Of a stretch of 64,000 bases of DNA, positions 50,187 to 62,605 are shown piece by piece. Both the position numbers and the translations under genes were made by a program. The DNA is from Stercorarius parasiticus (taxonomy: Eukaryota > Chordata > Aves > Charadriiformes > Stercorariidae): assembly GCA_013396915.1 (NCBI GenBank), contig VWZL01002517.1, forward strand, positions 198,812-262,811, given 5' to 3'. The stretch's first letter is position 1. Every line of letters starts with the position of its first letter. The notes beneath the pieces were generated by a model. That model saw nothing but the letters and a program-made list of their open reading frames with translations. It did not search any database and had not been told where the DNA came from.

Positions 50187-50999
50187 TTTATGAACGTGAG
50201 TAGCCACTTTGCTCGCATTCGCTGAATGCGTTTGTCATCCGGAGCCACGCTGGCAGCGAGTTCCTCAGCAGAACCGCCTGGCGAGTGAAGAATATCCCTG
50301 TGTGGTTTTTGGAGCTTCCCACAAGGTGATTTCAGCCGGCCCTTACCGCCTTGCTGGTGGCAGTGAGTGCCTCTCGCTGTCACGCTGCCCCCCAGGCTGC
50401 CCTGACCCAGGCTGGGCTCCGGCCCCGCTCTGCCAGCGGCACCTGTCTGCCCGCAGCCCTTTGGGAGGTCACTGGCTTTCCTTGGCATGGAGCTGCCGCC
50501 CTGACAGCGTGCAGGCGCACCAGCCTTTGATCCTGCGGCCACGCCAGGCTCTGCCGCTCTAAAGAGTCAGCAGAGATTTTGTCGCTTTTTAATTATTTCC
50601 GCCACAGCTTTCATTTTCATTGATAACAGTGGGTGACCCTTGTTCAGATGCAGGGGGGAACAATTTTAGGGAAAATACAAGCGCTACTCTTTCACCTGCT
50701 CTGGAAGGAGGAGGGGAGGCAGCCGGAAACAGCACAGAAATTAATGAGATGGCAAAGACGTGCGGAGTTGGCTTGTGTGCCTCCTTGACAGCAACAGCAT
50801 CTTAACGTGGAGTTGCATGAGTGGGGAACGGTTTATGCATTGCACAGAAAGGATCCCAGACCTGACCCCAGGAGCCGTGTCTTTCCAGGGCTGGAGGAGG
50901 AGGAACAACGACACCCTGACAAGGCTAGGTGACAGACATGGGGCTGCCGCAGGCTCCCATGGGGAGTGCTCCTGGGCGCCAGGTGGGGTGTGCCCGCAC
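50187..50999. other. GC-rich unique sequence
   Basis: Positions 50340-50560 are GC-rich and give open frames of 117 codons (+) and 147 codons (-) with no recognised domain. No gene is called. Confidence 0.4.
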
Positions 51000-51094
51000 T
51001 GGAGGCCACCACCGCCATGGCCACCACCACCGTGGCCACCACCACCACCACGGCCTCCACTGCCACGGCCACCGCTGCCACGGCCACCGCAGCT
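51000..51094 (+). repeat. CCACCG/CCACCA-type minisatellite
   Basis: A 95-base tract is made of imperfect CCACCN and GCCACC units, C-rich on the plus strand and G-rich on the minus. In one minus frame it would encode a Gly/Arg/Ser/His-rich low-complexity peptide (50741-51127), and in plus frames Thr/Ala- or His-rich peptides. The frames end soon outside the tract. I read it as a minisatellite and not as a coding repeat. Confidence 0.8.
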
Positions 51095-53989
51095 GGGGAC
51101 AGAAGAGCTTGTGCTGCGCAGCACCAAGGGGATTCAGCCAGTGCCACAGCCAGGAGGAAACCCAGCCTGGCCTGGGGGGCTGTGGGGGCTGCGGGGAGTG
51201 CCCATGTCCGCAGAAAACAACCGGGTTCAGGTTCAGAGATTTTCTTTTTTCCTTATTGGACTCAAAAACTGGAAAAAAAGGAAAAAGAAAAAATGTTTAG
51301 TTTTGGATTTTTTTATGCTTTTGCCTAACTATAATGGAATTTATGAACACATACCTGAAATTATTTAGCTAAACATTTTTCACCCAACTCTAATTTTAAT
51401 ATTTTAAGCTTGTATTAAAATGGAAACTACTGAACAAACATTTCTGAAGTGCCACATCCGTAGCTGTGAAGATCAACATCTTTTCCACAGAGAGGTAGTA
51501 TTGCTTGCGCCTGTCATTTCAGATTTGACTTCTGATCTTTAAAAATGCATTTTTCCAATGAATTTGTGTACTACTTTTAATTTTCTATCCTCTACATTCA
51601 TAATAGTCATAACAATTCCAAACAATTATTCTAATAGTAGTACAAAGAATTGGTGTTTGTTATCAGTTGTAGGGAGAATCAGAGACATACCTAATACGAA
51701 ACTCACTGAAAATAATGTGTCTCTTTATGACAACTGAATCCAAAATAGGTGGCTTTGGATTCAGCTGTTTGAGTAAGAACCTCTGTTCAATTTCTCGTAA
51801 TTCTTAATTTTCATATGACTCATTTTTTATTTAATTTGTGAAAAATTAATTTCATAGTTTTATTTTCATCCTTACTACTTCACCTTAGCTCTTTAATTCT
51901 GCAAGAGACGAGCTTTCCCTTGGGTGTCCTGGCAGGCCCCCGGCTGTGCTGCCAGTGGAGGGGAGGCTCCGAGGAGGAGCTTTGCGCCTGCCTGGGGACT
52001 GGTCATTTCCTATTTTTAATCACTCCAAGCTTCAGTAACTGTGTTTTTGGGGGGTTATTTTTGTTTTCGCCCTGATGGGGCAGAGCATCAGCTCATCTTG
52101 GCCGTCACCCTGCCCATCCCCGTGTCTGGTGCGCAGTCGAGAAGCGCCGTGGGCTTGGGAGCAGTGCTTGCAGCCGGGACACAGACACTGTCCCCCCGAG
52201 CACAGCGCAGGGTTTATTGCTCAGGCACGTTACTCCTGGCAGTGCAGTGAGGATGTCATTGTAAGCTACCTCTGAATACTCCTGTACCTGTTTCAGGGCC
52301 AGGCTTGGCAGAGCCCCAGGGCACTGCCGTGTCTGTGTGGGGTCGCTGCCGCGGGGCGACCAGTGGCCACGCTGCTGCCGCCCCAGTCCTGTGGCTCCCG
52401 CGTTGCAGCCGGAGCTGGTGCTGGCCCTGGCACTGCTGCCCCTCCAGGGTTCCTCAGGTGTTTGTAACCTGGTGGTGTTTTCTCCCTGGACCAAACTCTC
52501 TCAGCCTGGCTGTCCGTGGAGTTACTTGACTGTGTGTTACTTTACAGTGTGTTACTCAACAGTGGCCACTGTTCAAAAGGAGAAATTGCAGCTAATTTCT
52601 GGAGGAGAAACACACGTCTAATACTGGAAAGGTAAAAACACACTATACGGTTCTACCAGTCTGATCCTGGGCTGTAGTTCTGGAGTTCCCTCCCTAGCAG
52701 GCTGCTGGGGTGGGAGTACATCGATCCTCGGGGCATGATGACAGTCTGATTCACTTTAATAAAAAGGAAAGTTAGTTTTACAAAGTGTTCTAATTATCAT
52801 TGCTAAAGGCCCTCGCTGCCATGTGAAAAGCCAGCTGGGGCCGTGCTTTGGCCGTTCTCGCAGTCGCAGCCAAGGTACGCGGCACAGCAGCAGAGTCACG
52901 AGCCCCGGGGAGAAGGGCAGATCTCAGCCTCTGCCTCTCCCCTCGCGGTTTTTATGTGGAATAGTTACACTTCCCAGAGTCGCAGCACTGAGCTGCTGCC
53001 AGCACCGCTGATTTCCTTGACATCATTTTGTCCCAAGGTTAATAATATCACACTTTTTTGTTTAAAACTACTAACAGCATTCTCAGTGTGCACCGGGACT
53101 CGGATGTCTGAATTACAATGTCAGCAGCCTCAGCTGTTTCACTTCTGTGGAATGAGCTGTAGTTACCAGAACCCAAATTACTCCCTCTGCTTCTGCTTTT
53201 CCTCAGATCTCTCCTGTGCTGCCTTTCTTGAAAATCAACCTGCAGGTCCCTTCCGTCTTTCCTTAGAGCCCGTTCCTGAAGCTACTGCGGACACAACGGT
53301 GTGAACTGGGGATGCTCACACAACCGCCTCGTTTATTAATTACGATCAAATGACATAGGCTGCAGACAGTGAAGACAAATAATGATAATCATCAAGCTGT
53401 TTCTCTTTCTTTTCAACCACTTATTTCTGTCAGTATTAAGAACTTGGGGTTTGGAGCTGAGACGCCTTTGCTGTGCAGCAGTAGCCCTAGCTGGCATGTT
53501 TGGGGCACAGCAAGGTTGTTTGCTTTTTTTTCTTAACTGGGTTTTGGAGATAGGTTTTATATCTCCCTTTGCCACTTTGATTGATTTGTCTTTATTGTTT
53601 GCCTCCTGATTTTTTAAAAAGTTTCCATCTTACTACTTTCTGACCATATTTCGAAAACACACGCGCTAGAGATTTTCCATGACAGAAAATTCAAACTCAG
53701 TACAAAGATTTCTTCTTGGGAAATGGCTGAGGGAGTAGGTTTTGCTGTGTGTCCTGAGGATCAACAGACCTGGATCCCCATCAGTCAATGACAGGAGACA
53801 ATTCCAGCGTCAGGGGGCTGAAAAACTCCATCTTCTGTTCCAGAATAGTTGGCAATGGCAATGAGCAGTTAGATGGTATGGAAATCCCAGGATCTCTCAA
53901 TGCCTGTGCTGTGTAAGACCCTAATTAGATTAAAGCAGAGTGAAGGATGAGGGAAGATGTTAAGGGGAACTAGGCTGAAATGACTCCGC
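51095..53989. other. Unique sequence with one GC-rich patch
   Basis: Positions 51290-51890 are very AT-rich, and 52100-52450 are GC-rich with overlapping frames of 94-129 codons. A short direct repeat of a TGTGTTACT-containing unit lies at about 52531-52559. No gene or mobile element is recognised. Confidence 0.4.
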
Positions 53990-54600
53990 TATTGACATAC
54001 TCGCTTGAAGAAGCTGTGCTGTTTAGATTAACTTCAGTGAATGATAACCTTAGCTGAGAGATTTATAAAGATACGTAAGAACTTGTCTGGCGCTTTAGAC
54101 TGTCTGAAATTTCTACCCTGAATTTTTTATTGGTTCCATCTCTAAAATAGTGCGAGCCATTTATATAACCCTCTGAACACCCTTGATATGGAGTAGCTAT
54201 ACATCCTATTCCTAAACAACTCAGCATGAGAAATGGTTTTTATTCGACTCCGCAAAGAGGCTGGAGAACTCCACAATGATATGTTGCAGACCCTTGAAAA
54301 TTAGCAAAAGTGGAAAAAGAAAGGTAATGCAACAGTAAATCACAGATTCAAGGGGAGCGAGCTAGAATAGTAAATCCAAAATTATTGAATGAGCGTTCAT
54401 TACTATGAGCTATGAGTGCTGTGTGATTAAAGAATTGGGCCAGATTTCCTGTGGTATGCTGCTATAATCACAATAATCGTATCACAGCTCTGTTAATATA
54501 ATGCAGAGGAAAATGTGGGCCTAGAAATATTTGTGATTAGGCGTTAGCAACTCAAAGGAAACAGTGGAATTGTGTGGCTTCCAGTGACAAAGCTCCTGGT
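53990..54600. promoter_or_regulatory. Candidate conserved noncoding element
   Basis: About 600 bases of AT-leaning sequence with few CpGs and no repeat, including TTAGATTAACTTCAGTGAATG, several AAATTATTG and TAATCACAATAATCG-type sites and a run of evenly mixed sequence. It reads like a developmental conserved element. There is no coding frame. Conservation is unverified. Confidence 0.3.
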
Positions 54601-55007
54601 GAAGGCAGCAATTAAAACGTGTGTGGTGTGTGTTGCTCCCAGGAACAAGTTGTGCGGATGGGAGTGTCGGGGAGCAGGGAGGGCTCGGAGAACCTCATCC
54701 TGTTACGTTTGTCTTGCGTCAGGTCCCTCCTCCCGACCCTGACAGAGATTTGTGCCTGGTAATACCGCAGGGTTCAGTCCTTCAGCTGCAGAAGAAGAGA
54801 GAGCATCCAAAGTGAGTTACTCAGGAAGGCTCTTCAGACACTGGCAGCATCTGTGCAACATTCGTGTGTGTCGGCATGTTTTTGTAGCACCATGCCTACA
54901 TACCTCCCGTTCCACCAATAATGGAATTTCAGCAAGTGGCTTTTAGTGATACCAGTAATTCCTTGTGTCTATAGGAAGCCCAGTGAACATGAACATGACA
55001 GGACAGG
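54601..55007. other. Unique sequence before CR1
   Basis: No gene or repeat recognised. Confidence 0.4.
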
Positions 55008-55418
55008 GAACTGCTGGAGAAGGTGCACCAAAGGGCTACAAAGATGATTAGGGGACTGGAACATCTCTCTTACGAAGAAAGGATGAGGGATTTGGGTCTC
55101 TTTCGTCTGCAAAAAAGACGACTGAGTGGGGACCTTATAAACACTTATAAATACTTACAGGGTGGGTGTCAGGAGGATGGTGCCCAGCGACAGGACAAGA
55201 GGTAATGGGCACAAACTCGAGCATAGGAAGTTCCACCTAAACATGAGGAAAAACTTCTTGAGGTGGTGGAGTCTCCGTCTCTGGAGACATTCCAAACCCG
55301 CCTGGACACGTTCCTGTGCCACCTGCTCTGGGTGACCCTGCTCTGGCAGGGGGTTGGAGGAGATGATCTCCAGAGGCCCCTTCCAACCCTATGGTTCTAT
55401 GATTTTATGATTCTATGA
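55008..55418 (+). mobile_element. CR1 LINE 3' end with two internal deletions
   Basis: Same subfamily as copy B at 48.2 kb. It opens with CTGGAGAAGGTGCACCAAAG, encodes [20 protein letters not shown] in one frame, and ends with a GGGGGTTGGAGGAGATGATC stretch and three ATTCTATG-type octamers. Compared with copy B it lacks 20 bases at 55180/55181 (equivalent to 48320-48339) and 40 bases at about 55259 (equivalent to 48419-48458). The 20-base deletion shifts the ORF2 frame, so this copy is a pseudogene remnant. Confidence 0.93.
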
Positions 55419-58400
55419 ATTGCAGACACCTGCGATTAATAACATCATTGGTATTACACGGTTGGCTAAGGCATGCATGTTCCTATCTTACGTGGCTTTC
55501 TCAGACCGGTGTGGGCAGTGGCCGTAGGGGTACTTGGGCAGTGTGTTTATTAGGTCGCTTCAGTTACCATCATAAAGGTCTACTCACGAGGATAACCTAT
55601 AGCCATTACAAGGAGTTTTCAGCCTTACTCATTGCATGCTCTTTTGGAAGGATGCAGGCTAGCAAACAGTTACTTTTTCACTCCAGTATTAACCAGAAAA
55701 GCTGAAACCAAAGGTGAGAGAATGGATCTCTCAAAGTCTCAAAAGCAAAGATTTGTGTTTGCTTATGTTTGAACTCCCCGTGGAGTGGTCAGTTTGTTAT
55801 GATCAGTAACTTCTGTTCATCTGATATCCTGAACCTTCTTGTTGAATCACTTTTCCTCTCTGATTTAGAGTTGTTAGTTCTTTTTTTAAGCTCAAGTTAA
55901 CTCCAGCTGGCATTACGTGCCACTACATATTATGTTAGAAGTTTGTTTAACTCCACAGAGAAATCTGTGGTGACAGATTGAGCTCATTCATTTCACCTAT
56001 TCTCCAGCTTGAGACTTTGCTAGCCATTTGGAGACCTGTTCCTCAACAGGGATTGTGGATGCTACCAGAAGAGTTAGGGTATTTGAAGGTGAGAGTCAAC
56101 AGTCTCATGCTTTGCCAACTCTGCGTACTGCCAAAATAAAGCTATCATATTAAAGGAAAATGCACTCTAGACCTTTTTCGTATATTATGTATTGAAGCTA
56201 GAAATGACCGATACATTCAATGCTATGAAGTCTGGAACTAAACTCTGTTCTTCTTTTCTTCTTAAGACACTTTGTGGCCCTTCTTCCTAAGGAAACTTTC
56301 TGCTGCTATGCAGGTTCCAGCTGTTGGAGCTCTGCCTCCAGATGCTGGCAAAGTCAACACTGACCCTCGTTAATGCCAACGAGCGCTGCTGGCCAAGACC
56401 CCCACTCAAAGGGGAACAGGTACTCCTTTGCCTTTGAGCTCGTTAAAGGCTGCGTGGCTGAGCATGGCTGCATGCCAGCGTCTGCTGGCACGTCACCCTC
56501 TGTGGCAGCACCCACCTCGAGTTCAGCCCTGGGCTGTGACTGTGCTCTCAGAGACCGGGGTGCACCTGTACTTACTTCTCCATGGTGACTGCCAAAGAGA
56601 CTCTGGCACAGGCCTTGTCAGCGTGTGATTCAACACCCTCTTCAGAGCGGGTGCCCACATGCTGCACTCTGGCCCGACAGCGCAGAAGCGGGGCTCACAC
56701 AGTCCCAAGTTGTAGGTAGTTAATTGCACTGGGGTTTTGTGAGCCCACCAGGAGCTCATGTGCATTTAAACTACTCAGACCAGAGGTGACGCTGGTGTTT
56801 GTCTGCTGGGGATGAGCTGGAGGCCGAGCACCACCTGTCTGAGAAGGGAATGCAAGCTGGCTGGATGAGAGCAGGCTCCTGTCCTCAGGTGTGGGTGGCT
56901 GGGAGGAGAGACCACAGCTGGGAGAGGGAGGAACCAGTGATGAAGGGCCTCCAGGTGAGCCAGGCGTGGGTGGGTGGGGGAGTGTGGCGTGCTTGTGTGC
57001 TTCTCCGAGCCTTTCTCTTTCATCCTCTCCAGATTGTTCACTGTGTCTGCAAGCGAGTACGTTAGATGGGGACGTCTGACTCTGTTCTGCTGTTCCTGGA
57101 AAAGGATGTTCGTGATACTGGCAGCCACACGTGGGTAAGTTGCCCTCTGAAATGAGCTGTGCGGTCGTGGTGCCGGCTGTCTGGCCAGCCCTGCAGGCAG
57201 TGTGTTCTGGAGGTGGCACGGGCTGCGCTGGAGGTGCTTCTCTGCTCAGGGGCAGTTTACCACCTTTGCTACGGTGCCTTTTTTCAGCAAGGGGAATTTT
57301 CACTGTCTGCTTTGGATTTTACTTTGGTGTGAGATTTCCAGTCTTGGCCCTTGGGTAACCTGCCTTGTCTAAGAAGTGACGAGTACTCCCTGTCTGTGGA
57401 TGTGGTCATGCCCTTACCTGAGTGAGCTCTGCCTTGCTGACATCTAAAAATGACAGGATTGGGATTCCTTCATATGTAGAACACTATCGATGAAGAAAAA
57501 CGTGGAGGGTGCTAATCAGTTTGGCAGGTCTGACCATTTGAAGGAATGTCTTTAACGAAGAGCCGCTCAAGAACCGTGACTGGATCACAGGAAAGCCCGA
57601 AGTCTTAAAACAGACTTCAGAAACTGGTTGAAAACAGCACAAGGACAAACTGATGAAGGACTACTGCCCTGTCTGTCTGGTAGGCTTGAGGTGATGGTCT
57701 GGCATTGAGGTTCTTGTTGCAGGCAGGTCTTTAAATCCCGGAACTTCGCATACCTTGGTTAAACCATGGTAAACTATGATAAAAATTGGGTAATCTATCA
57801 ATAATAGCTTTAATAGATTCTGGGGTAACACTTCTTTATTTTTCCTCTGGTCTGGATTGATGCAAATGGAAGCTCCTCTGATGGGCACCCAGTGACGCAG
57901 TGTCCAGTGACCAGAGTCGCTGCAGGGGAGGGAGAAGGCAAGGGGGAGTGGGAACCGGCTCTTGGGCTATTGAAAAGGGTGTTTGGAGCCCTGGCATCTG
58001 TTCCCGGTGTCCCACACTACTCCTGTAATGTGGGATATAAAAGTTGTCTTGCAGCCAGACCCATGAAGCAAAGATGTGGGGTTTTTTCCTGGGGAAGTGC
58101 CCAGAGGTTGGAGTCTGCAGTACCTGGCTTGTTGTTACCTGCGGGTAGGTCCAGGAACGCGCATCGGCAATATGTTGTTTGTTAAATGAAGGTTTACGCT
58201 CTGTGCCAGACTGCAAAAGTATCTGCGTGATGTGAGTCATTCCACCAGAAATAGACCCTAAATGACCAAAAGCTCGTTGGACTGTGTCAGGAATAAAGTT
58301 TGGACGGGAAACGGAGGTTTTTTGGCTTCAGCAGGCAAAGTGAACCCCTTGTGAAAAGAATTTGCCATTTCAAATGGAAAATGTGGAAGGAGGGAAGAAT

Positions 58401-60039
58401 GCATAAATAATGCCAAGAAACAGACTCACTTCTCTGGCACAAAATACGAAGAAGTCGTTCCAGCTGATGATGGGGGACCCAAAAGCAATGTAGTGGTCAG
58501 AAGTCAGTAAACTGAGTTGTCTTTTCATTCTGGCTAGGATGTGTAATTTTTAAGTAGATTTTGAGGACCCTTCAGTATGTTATAAAATCCCTTTTGGGTG
58601 ACAGGAGCAAGAACAAAAAGCAGATTCTAAGTTTGTCAGCCGCATGTATTCATGTTTCACTGGTGAAAACAAACAGAAGGGATGGTTCTTTTGAACTTGG
58701 GTGTAGGTGTATACAATGAGCTCATGTAGATCCAGGTGCAGCCATTAAGGAAACATTTGATACTGCTAAGTTCCTTCAACTTCAAATGCTGGTACTTATA
58801 GAAAGTGTGTTATTTAATGTAAGTGTAAATACCAGGCAAGAAAGGGAACTGCTTTTTATAGCTTGGGAAGTCATGTGCTTTCTCAAGGGTAAATGCAATT
58901 AACCATTTCATACACTTTGCACACAAGAAGAGGGTTTTAATGATGTAGAACCTGTGGCATTATCCCGCTGCTGATAGATGAGACTGCAGCATTGCTCACC
59001 TACCCAAAGCCAGGCTTGAACTGTCTTCTGCCCACGAAGCATAGCCCACCCCGGCTTCTGGGGCTGTTCCCAGCTGTTTCTTTGCAGAACTCATCTCGGT
59101 GGTTTTCCTGCCTTCAGACTTCGAACTCTGTCCTAGAACCAGCTTAGAGAAGTGCCGAAGCCATTCAGTGTGCGCAGGCGGCTGCGGAGCAGGAGGGAGG
59201 GGACAGTGGCCGGCCAGTGCGGGGGGTGGGGAGGTGGTCCTCGCAGGGACCCCGCTGGCCATGCCTGGGGCGAGCCGGCTGCCGCAGGGGCTCTGCTTGT
59301 TGCCGTTGGGCTTCAGCGTGGCACAGCCGGTACAGTGCCTGTGAGAAAGAGCTGATGGTTCGTGCTAGTGCACATGGTGAGAACCCGTCTGGGGCAAGCA
59401 AACTACTTTGGTGCGGGCTAAGCAAAACATTGGTATGGTATTAAGGAAGACAGGCCTCCCCCTGCACTCCAAATTAATTTGTTTCAATGTTTTACAGTAG
59501 TAATTAATATTTTTTTCCACAGTTTTGTCTCTTTTTTAAAATGACTTCCAACTTCTATCAGCCTCTAAAGTTGGTAAAGTATTAAGGCAGTAAAAAATCT
59601 TTGTAAAGGTGTGAAGTGTTGGGGGCATCAGCATAGTTTAACGTATTTGGGGGGGGAATTAGATGACAGATATTTGCTCCACAAAACTTTAGGCCAGACT
59701 CTACTGTCTGCAGATGTTTATCCTGTGAAATGCGGACACAAAATCCCTTCAGATTTTAAAGGCTGTGTTTTACACTTCAGTTTCTCAGTTCCTAGTATTA
59801 CTCACAAGTATTGCCTAAAATTCTTACGTCCCCGCCTTCATTGACGTTTTTAGATCCTGAAATGTATTGATCATATCTCTTAAGTTCCTTTGTGCAGGAC
59901 TAGAAATAAATTACCCTAGGTCAAGTTCTGTTTATACAGTGGACTGTTCTTGCAGAATTACCTTCTTGACTTAATAGCTTCCTTTTGGATGACATTTCTG
60001 CCAGAAAGAAGACAAATTGTCTAAGGTCAGCGTGCAGAT
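55419..60039. other. Long unique non-coding stretch
   Basis: About 4.6 kb without a recognised gene or repeat. GC-rich patches at about 56440-57260 and 59040-59330 give overlapping frames of up to 202 codons on the minus strand with no known domain. An octamer ATGCAAAT lies at 57860-57867. Confidence 0.4.
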
Positions 60040-60560
60040 CAGCTCAGAGCGTAGGAGGAAATTGTGGCGGATCAGGTAAATTGCGGCGGGGCTGGCGGGC
60101 AGCATGCCGACCGCGGCCCCCCTGGCACGGCAATGCGCCGAGAGAGCCCCTCGGCTCCCGAACGCCGCTGTGGTGTACTTTGTCCAGTTTGGGCTGGTCT
60201 TGAGGTTGTAGAGTTTTAACTGGTGTGGCAATCAGCGTAGCTATCCTGCCAGCTTCATGTTGACGCGTTCGCTGGTCCCCCAGACTCCTTGTATTAAACC
60301 TGGCAATTACCTGGCCGTATCCAACGTGGTCACGTTTCTCTGCGGATGTTACAAGGTGTAATTTTCCCCGCACCTTCCTTCCCGCTCATTCCTGCAACCT
60401 TTGAAATCATTGTCATGCAAATAGTTGGGAGCCGGCACCTCGCAGCCGAGCCTGCCCTCCTAACTGCCCAGCGCCTGCGATCTTGAGTTTGTTCCCTGAT
60501 GTGTCGCGTCGGGGGGACAGGACTGAGGGACCTGGTGCAGATCCCACCATCCTGCGCACC
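60040..60560. promoter_or_regulatory. CpG-island-like block
   Basis: By hand count there are about 32-34 CpG dinucleotides in some 520-540 bases, with 14 of them between 60061 and 60180. That is close to the number expected without CpG depletion, which is unusual for vertebrate DNA outside islands. An octamer ATGCAAAT lies at 60415-60422 inside the block. No first exon or coding frame is recognised, so this may be an orphan island or a distal promoter. Confidence 0.45.
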
Positions 60561-60579
60561 GTGAGTTTGATGCTGTTCC

Positions 60580-60725
60580 ATACGCATGTGTGTATGTATA
60601 TATGCGTGTATTATAGAACACATTATGTTCTGTATAACGCATGTTAAATAGAACATGTTATCTATATAACATATATATATAAAATGTATTCCTTGTTTTA
60701 CGTATATATAAAAACAAATAAATAT
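60580..60725. repeat. AT-rich microsatellite with short inverted repeats
   Basis: TG/TA-rich sequence includes AGAACA (60615-60620) opposite TGTTCT (60626-60631) and ATGTTAT (60655-60661) opposite ATAACAT (60666-60672), followed by a (TA)n run. It would readily form cruciforms or hairpins. It is probably a decayed (TATG)n or (TA)n repeat. Confidence 0.75.
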
Positions 60726-61620
60726 GAGTTGATGGAGAATGGTTCTGCTGATGTTAGTGGCCTCATATCATACGAAATTCATGGTAGGAGAACCGTCAGG
60801 GCTGCAGGCACGGATCGGAGCGGCACCAAACCTGTGAGTTTTGCAGAGTTCTTAAAAAGCAAAGCTAGAACTTGCCTCCCGCCTGGCTGCTGATGTGCCC
60901 GGTTCATGGAGGGGGGGTTAGCCCACTTCTCCGATGCCTCGCTCGTTGCTGCACCTTAGCTCTAGTTAAAGTGCACCTCCAAAGCCCCTGCGCACAGGGG
61001 GGAACCTAAAGCACAACCGCGTCATATTTAAGACGATGGAGTTGGCTTTTCCCTTTGCAAATTCTTCTATTAATTCTGTGTTCTACGAGAGAAGAAATAT
61101 AAAAGTCTCCTTTTAATTAAGCTCTTTATCCTTTGAAGTGAATTTTGGATTTTTTTTCCACGTTGGTGATGTAATTTACGTAAATAATCATCTATCTATG
61201 AAAGGAGTGTGTCTGTCAAAAGCTAAAATAAAAAACATCCGTCATTTTGAAGTGATTAACATTCTCCAGATGTTTAAATCATCAGATTTCAGGAGTTTCC
61301 CTTTGTTGTGATAATGATATAGTATCCAGAACAAGAATGTTTACTTTTTTCTATGGGTCAAACACAGATTTTTCACAATCCTATTAAAGCATGCAGTTTA
61401 TTGTAATTGTATGTGCAGATGAAAGCATATGCAGTTATTATTATTTCCCTTAATTGTAAACTGCTGCTGGTAATTTTACTGTAAAGCTGAAACAAAAGGA
61501 GCGTACTTGAAAGGACCACCACTGCCCGCTTATGCGATCAATTTATGGATGTCAGGGCTGCACAGCGATGGTTATCCCTCTGCGAGGGGACCGGTGACAT
61601 GCTGCCACCCTGCAGCGCTC
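60726..61620. other. Unique AT-rich sequence
   Basis: No gene recognised. Positions 61290-61500 are CpG-poor, with TATTGTAATTGTATG and TTATTATTATTTCCC, and could be a conserved noncoding element. Confidence 0.35.
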
Positions 61621-61639
61621 CCCCCCGCGCTTCGGGGGG
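61621..61639. repeat. GC-only hairpin, 7-bp stem
   Basis: CCCCCCG (61621-61627) and CGGGGGG (61633-61639) are reverse complements around a five-base loop. The stem is made only of G and C and sits in AT-rich flanks. It could stall polymerases or be a sequencing trouble spot. Confidence 0.85.
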
Positions 61640-62259
61640 TTCTCTGGCGTACAGTAGATGTAGCTGATAATATTAAGTGACAGTTCTGAAATGCTGTAGT
61701 CAAATGTGTTCAGCTTTAGACTTTGGGGAGGAAATAAGACGTGCATTCCTCTCTAATGCCGTGGACCTCGTGGCTGATCAAGAGAGCTTGGCCCGGCCCC
61801 CGCCGGCCAGCTCGCTGTGGTAACTGGAGCCACAAAGCCGTGCTGGAGGAGAAGGGGGGGTTTATAGTCGAGGAAAATGGCTACACATGTACTAAATGGA
61901 TCGTTTCCTTTCCCTTCTGTAGTCCTTCCCTTCAATTTGTAAAACCAGGAAACGTAGGAGAGGGATGTATGGATCTGGCGTGTCACCGCGCTGGCGAGCT
62001 TGTCTGAGAGCTGACAAAATACACCTGGATAAAACCCTGAGTGGGCTGATGGATGATGGCAACTAGCTGACATGTTTGGTTTTAACAAAATCTCTCCTGA
62101 AATACAAATTTTGAAAAAACTTCCACAAAAAATAATAAATAGTCATACCAGATAAATAACCGCTTTTTCTTCCCCAAGACTTCATTTGAGCTGAAACGTT
62201 AACCAAACAATTGTTCAAGATTTTTCATTTTTTTCAGTTGGTGGAAGGTTCTTGTCAAA
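61640..62259. other. Unique sequence
   Basis: No gene or repeat recognised. AT-rich from about 62040 to 62230. Confidence 0.4.
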
Positions 62260-62605
62260 CGAATAGGTACGCGGCGCGGGAAGGGGGCGTTGGGTGGCGA
62301 AGGCGGGACGGGCTGTGGCTGTTCCTGCCCTCCAGCATCTTCCCCCGGGGCTTCTCTTACCCCCGTCCCTTCAGCAGCTCCCTCCAGGCTTTCCTTGGAA
62401 GGAGCCCCAAACCTGTCGGAGTGATTTCTTCCTTGTCCCACCCAGAACTCGTGTTTCCCTACGGCTGTGCTTGGCTGGGGTCCGGGCGGGGGGAGCGCAG
62501 CCTGTGCCAATCTCCAGCGCCTGCTGCGGAAAACGCGCCGTTTCCCAAGCATTATTTCATCCCCTCGCTGGCCCCGACACCGCTGCGGAGGGGGAGATAA
62601 GTGAA
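62260..62605. promoter_or_regulatory. CpG-rich block
   Basis: A local CpG cluster including TACGCGGCGCGGG at 62269-62281 and AAACGCGCCG near 62531. Open frames of 129-160 codons run through both strands without a known domain, as expected from few AT-rich stops. It may be part of an extended CpG-rich region leading to a promoter to the right. Confidence 0.35.

Noticed and set aside
50741..51127. A Gly/Arg-rich protein similar to an RGG-box protein
   Set aside because: The Gly-rich part is only the translated CCACCN minisatellite; the frame has no other conserved region.
56695..57303. A 202-codon minus-strand open frame
   Set aside because: Pro/Ser-rich peptide without a recognised domain; competing frames on the opposite strand cover the same region.
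60615..60631. A glucocorticoid/androgen response element (AGAACA...TGTTCT)
   Set aside because: The half-sites are separated by five bases and not the three required, and they lie in an AT microsatellite.
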